Shown here: positions 61,834 through 64,000 of the stretch, piece after piece
Position numbering within the stretch: position 1 is the first letter of the stretch
Layout of the letters: each line of letters begins with the position of its first letter
Made by a program: the position numbers and the translations under genes
The notes under the pieces: model-generated
The model's input: the letters and a program-made list of their open reading frames with translations, nothing else
Told to the model about the DNA's origin: nothing
Database searches by the model: none
NCBI RefSeq assembly: GCF_010119195.1
Contig: NZ_WRXL01000001.1
Span: 62,001 to 126,000, forward strand
Origin: Haloarcula salina
GTDB lineage: Archaea > Halobacteriota > Halobacteria > Halobacteriales > Haloarculaceae
Direction: 5' to 3'
DNA: 64,000 bases

Positions 61834-62991
61834 ATGCGCACGGTCGACATCGACGGCCTCCCGGTGGGCGATGGCCACCCCACCAGGATCATGAGCGTCC
61901 TGAACATGAGCTCGAACTCCGGGTACAAGCCGAGCGTGTACCTGGACCCCGAAGAAGCCGCCGAGGCCATCGAGGAGACCCTCGTCCCCGCCGGTGCGGA
62001 CATCATCGACGTGGGGCTCCAGTCGGCCAACCCGAAGTACGAGTCCAAGCCGGTCGAGATGGAGAAAGACCGGCTCGAAGAGGTCGCGCCGCTCGTCGAC
62101 GAACTCGACGCGGACGTGCCCCTCTCGCTGGAGACCCGCTACGCCGAGGTGGCCGAGGCGGCCATCGGCCACGGCTTCGACCTCATCAACGACGTCTGTG
62201 GCTTCGCCGACCCGGAGATGAAGGGCGTCGTCGAGGACCACGACGTGCCCGTCGTGAAGATGGCGAGCCCGCCGGACCTCGCCCGCCCGGGCGCGCTGAA
62301 GACCATCGACGACCTCTTCGAAGCGATCCAGCGCGACGGCTTCACGGACAAGACCATCATCGACCCGGCCTTCGGCGGCTGGTACGACGGCAAGGAGTTC
62401 GAGGACAACTGGGAGCTGTTCCGCCGCCTGCGAGAGTTCCGGGCCTTCGGCCGACCGATGCTCACCGCGACGAACCGCGAGGACTTCCTCGGCGACCTGG
62501 CCGACCAGCCCGAGACCGAGAACCAGCTCGCGGTGTCGCTGGCCGCCGCGACGATGGAGGTCGAACGGGGCTCGCACATCGTCCGCACGCACGACACGCG
62601 AGAGACCCACGACGTGGTTCGCGTGGCCGACGCGCTCGGCGACGAGCGGACGACCCGCGCCGAGACCGAGCCCGGGCCGACCGTCGCGGAACTGACAGAC
62701 GTGACACTGCGGGAGGTCGCGCGCCACCAGTCGGTCGGCGAGACGGTCGCGGGCGGCACCGACGACGGCGCGACGCTCACGTTCCTGCTCGGCGACCTGA
62801 CCGACGACGCCCGCGCCAGCCTCCGGGCCGTCGCGAGCGTCACCGACGTTGTGCTGGTCGAGAGGAACGACGGCGGCCAGTACGTCGGCGGCTCAGCCAC
62901 CGCGATGAAGGTCGTCGCCGACAGCCTCGCGGAGGACGGCCACCGCGAACTGGCCGGGGAACTGCGCGCGTCGCTGTCGCGGCGCGTCTAA
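61834..62991 (+). CDS. folP: Dihydropteroate synthase-like protein
   Basis: 385 residues. The TIM-barrel has DHPS-order motifs: ADIIDVGLQSANPKYESKPVEM (DxGxxSxxP), PLSLETRYAEVAEAA (S-x-D/E-T), LINDVCGF, VPVVKMASPPDL, IIDPAFGGWYDGKEF and the C-terminal GSHIVRTHDTRETHDVVR. The first loop, however, reads LNMSSNSGYKPSVYL instead of the usual NxTPDSFxDGG, so the pABA/pterin loop is divergent. The additional C-terminal 100 residues form a small domain. It should join a pterin to an aminobenzoate-type compound for folate- or methanopterin-like C1 carriers. ATG 61834 fits the motif start. Confidence 0.85.
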   Translation: MRTVDIDGLPVGDGHPTRIMSVLNMSSNSGYKPSVYLDPEEAAEAIEETLVPAGADIIDVGLQSANPKYESKPVEMEKDRLEEVAPLVDELDADVPLSLETRYAEVAEAAIGHGFDLINDVCGFADPEMKGVVEDHDVPVVKMASPPDLARPGALKTIDDLFEAIQRDGFTDKTIIDPAFGGWYDGKEFEDNWELFRRLREFRAFGRPMLTATNREDFLGDLADQPETENQLAVSLAAATMEVERGSHIVRTHDTRETHDVVRVADALGDERTTRAETEPGPTVAELTDVTLREVARHQSVGETVAGGTDDGATLTFLLGDLTDDARASLRAVASVTDVVLVERNDGGQYVGGSATAMKVVADSLAEDGHRELAGELRASLSRRV

Positions 62992-63036
62992 CCGACCGAC
63001 AGCAGGCTTATTAGCCCGGCACAGGTCGCACCCGAC

Positions 63037-64000
63037 ATGGACCGGACAGCGGCGTGGGGCTTGCGCCTCCGGATGGTCGCGATTCTCCTCGCCCTCGCGG
63101 TCGCCGTGCTCGCCCTCCCGATTTTCGCGGTCGCCGCCGGACTCCTGGTGACGGTACAGGCGCTGACACTGCTCGCTGCGGCGGTCGGTGCGGTGGTGTC
63201 GCTGTCGGCGATTCCGCCCGAACTGACGGTGGCCGCGGTCGTTCTCGGAACCGCCGTGGGGGCCGTACTCATTCTCCGTGACGTGTGGCGGTTGTCGGTG
63301 AGCGGCGGCCGGGAACTCCTCGACGGCATCGAGACGGAGCCCGCCGGCCCCGCGCTGGTCAGGACCGTCGAACGTCTCGCCCAGCAGGTCGACTGTCTCC
63401 CGCCGGCCGTCCGGGTGACCGACGACGCGGTCGGCGGCGCGATGACCGTCGGAACGCGCCCGTCGTCGTCGACGCTCGTGGTGTCGACGGCCGCGACGGA
63501 CGCGCTCTCCGACCGGGAACTGCGGGCGGTCCTCGCCCACGAACTCGCGCACCTCACGAACCGCGACGCGGCCGTGCTGACCCTGGCGTCGAAGCCGCTC
63601 GTCGTCGAGCGCGGCGAGGCCGAAGGCGTTGGCTCGGGGTCGTCGTGGGCCCGGGCGGTCAGCGCGGTGCTGGTGGCGTGGCTCTCGCGGACGCGCGAAC
63701 TCGCGGCCGACCGGGGAGCCGTCGCGACTACCGGCGACCCCGCCGCGCTCGCGAGCGCCCTGGAGACGCTCTCCGACGGGGTGGCGACGCCCGGCGAGGA
63801 CCTGCGGACGTCCTCACACGCGGCGTTCGGCATCGTACCGCCGAGCGACGAGCGAGAGGTGGGCTACGACCCGTCCTGGCCACGCGAGCCGCTGTTCTGG
63901 TCGGTTCGCAAGCCGATTCGGCGGGTCCGGGCCGCACTCAAGGCGACTCACCCCCGGACGGCGGACCGGATCGAGCGCCTCCGGCGGCTGTCGCGGTCGA
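63037..64000 (+). CDS. M48-family zinc metalloprotease, HtpX-like (partial, cut by window edge)
   Basis: The 321 visible residues start at ATG 63037 (MDRTAAWGLR) and the C-terminus is missing. Two or three N-terminal hydrophobic helices (about 10-60 and 62-82) anchor it in the membrane; the protease domain has LRAVLAHELAHLTNRDAAV (HELAH at 168-172, zinc ligands and catalytic Glu) and the third ligand in SRTRELAADRGAV (Glu221). HtpX-like proteases degrade damaged membrane proteins. A TATA-like GCTTATTAGC (about 63006-63015) lies about 26 nt before the ATG, consistent with a leaderless mRNA. Confidence 0.92.
   Translation, partial: MDRTAAWGLRLRMVAILLALAVAVLALPIFAVAAGLLVTVQALTLLAAAVGAVVSLSAIPPELTVAAVVLGTAVGAVLILRDVWRLSVSGGRELLDGIETEPAGPALVRTVERLAQQVDCLPPAVRVTDDAVGGAMTVGTRPSSSTLVVSTAATDALSDRELRAVLAHELAHLTNRDAAVLTLASKPLVVERGEAEGVGSGSSWARAVSAVLVAWLSRTRELAADRGAVATTGDPAALASALETLSDGVATPGEDLRTSSHAAFGIVPPSDEREVGYDPSWPREPLFWSVRKPIRRVRAALKATHPRTADRIERLRRLSRS

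Overview
The window is from an extremely halophilic archaeon (class Halobacteria). The evidence is very acidic proteins, high GC with G/C-rich third codon positions, archaeal-type ribosomal proteins (L18e, L21e, S17e), archaeal RNA polymerase subunits (D, K, N, Rpb4/F), a TFB factor, a sensory rhodopsin with its transducer, F420 and mevalonate-pathway genes, and TATA boxes about 25-30 nt upstream of start codons as in leaderless haloarchaeal mRNAs. I cannot name the genus.

Layout. 1-5.6 kb: an edge-truncated membrane protein, isopentenyl phosphate kinase and mevalonate kinase (isoprenoid lipids), a methyltransferase-like protein, a cytochrome P450 and two DUF5518 membrane proteins. 5.7-11.9 kb: the archaeal translation/transcription supercluster on the minus strand (tRNA-Ser, S13, S4, S11, RpoD, tRNA-Leu, L18e, L13, S9, RpoN, RpoK, enolase, S2). 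12-18.2 kb: an AT-richer orphan membrane protein, an Mrp-type Fe-S ATPase, S17e, and a tightly overlapping four-gene operon headed by cofD (F420) with a TIM-barrel flavoenzyme-like protein, a CitG-like protein and DUF447. 18.3-22.7 kb: phosphatase, HD hydrolase, amidohydrolase, universal stress protein, biotin ligase.

22.9-29.0 kb is the most notable part: an AT-richer island that reads as a complete class II lanthipeptide cluster. It holds a 60-residue precursor peptide with four cysteines (lanA), a 1042-residue LanM synthetase, a lipoprotein and an ABC ATPase/permease pair, all on the minus strand. A leaderless promoter precedes lanA, with inverted GCATTAT-type repeats around it, and a stem-loop lies between lanA and lanM. 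The LanM cyclase carries a Cys-Cys-Gly zinc motif, as in the substrate-tolerant ProcM group, and its phosphorylation motif has Gln where His is usual. The island separates birA from the biotin-dependent acyl-CoA carboxylase genes (pccA, pccX, pccB) that follow at 29-33 kb.

33-43 kb: uracil-DNA glycosylase, an HTH regulator with an upstream palindrome, an EamA transporter, an AT-rich pair (TrmB regulator and small multidrug export protein), a sodium symporter, a histidine kinase, an SDR and an exported FG-GAP repeat protein. 43.3-46.4 kb: an htrII-sopII phototaxis pair. 46.5-55.2 kb: TFB, a 3-hydroxyacyl-CoA dehydrogenase, then a conserved plus-strand run (zinc-finger protein, aEF1B, L21e, Rpb4, DUF655, KsgA, HemK2-type methyltransferase, two-gene methionine synthase). 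55.2-55.8 kb is the only gene-poor stretch over 300 bp and contains a strong TATA box and palindrome. 55.8-64 kb: a small conserved protein, a MacB/LolCDE-like ABC system with an exported CARDB-type protein, a PfkB kinase, an aminoglycoside-phosphotransferase-like kinase, a dihydropteroate-synthase-like protein and an edge-truncated M48 protease.
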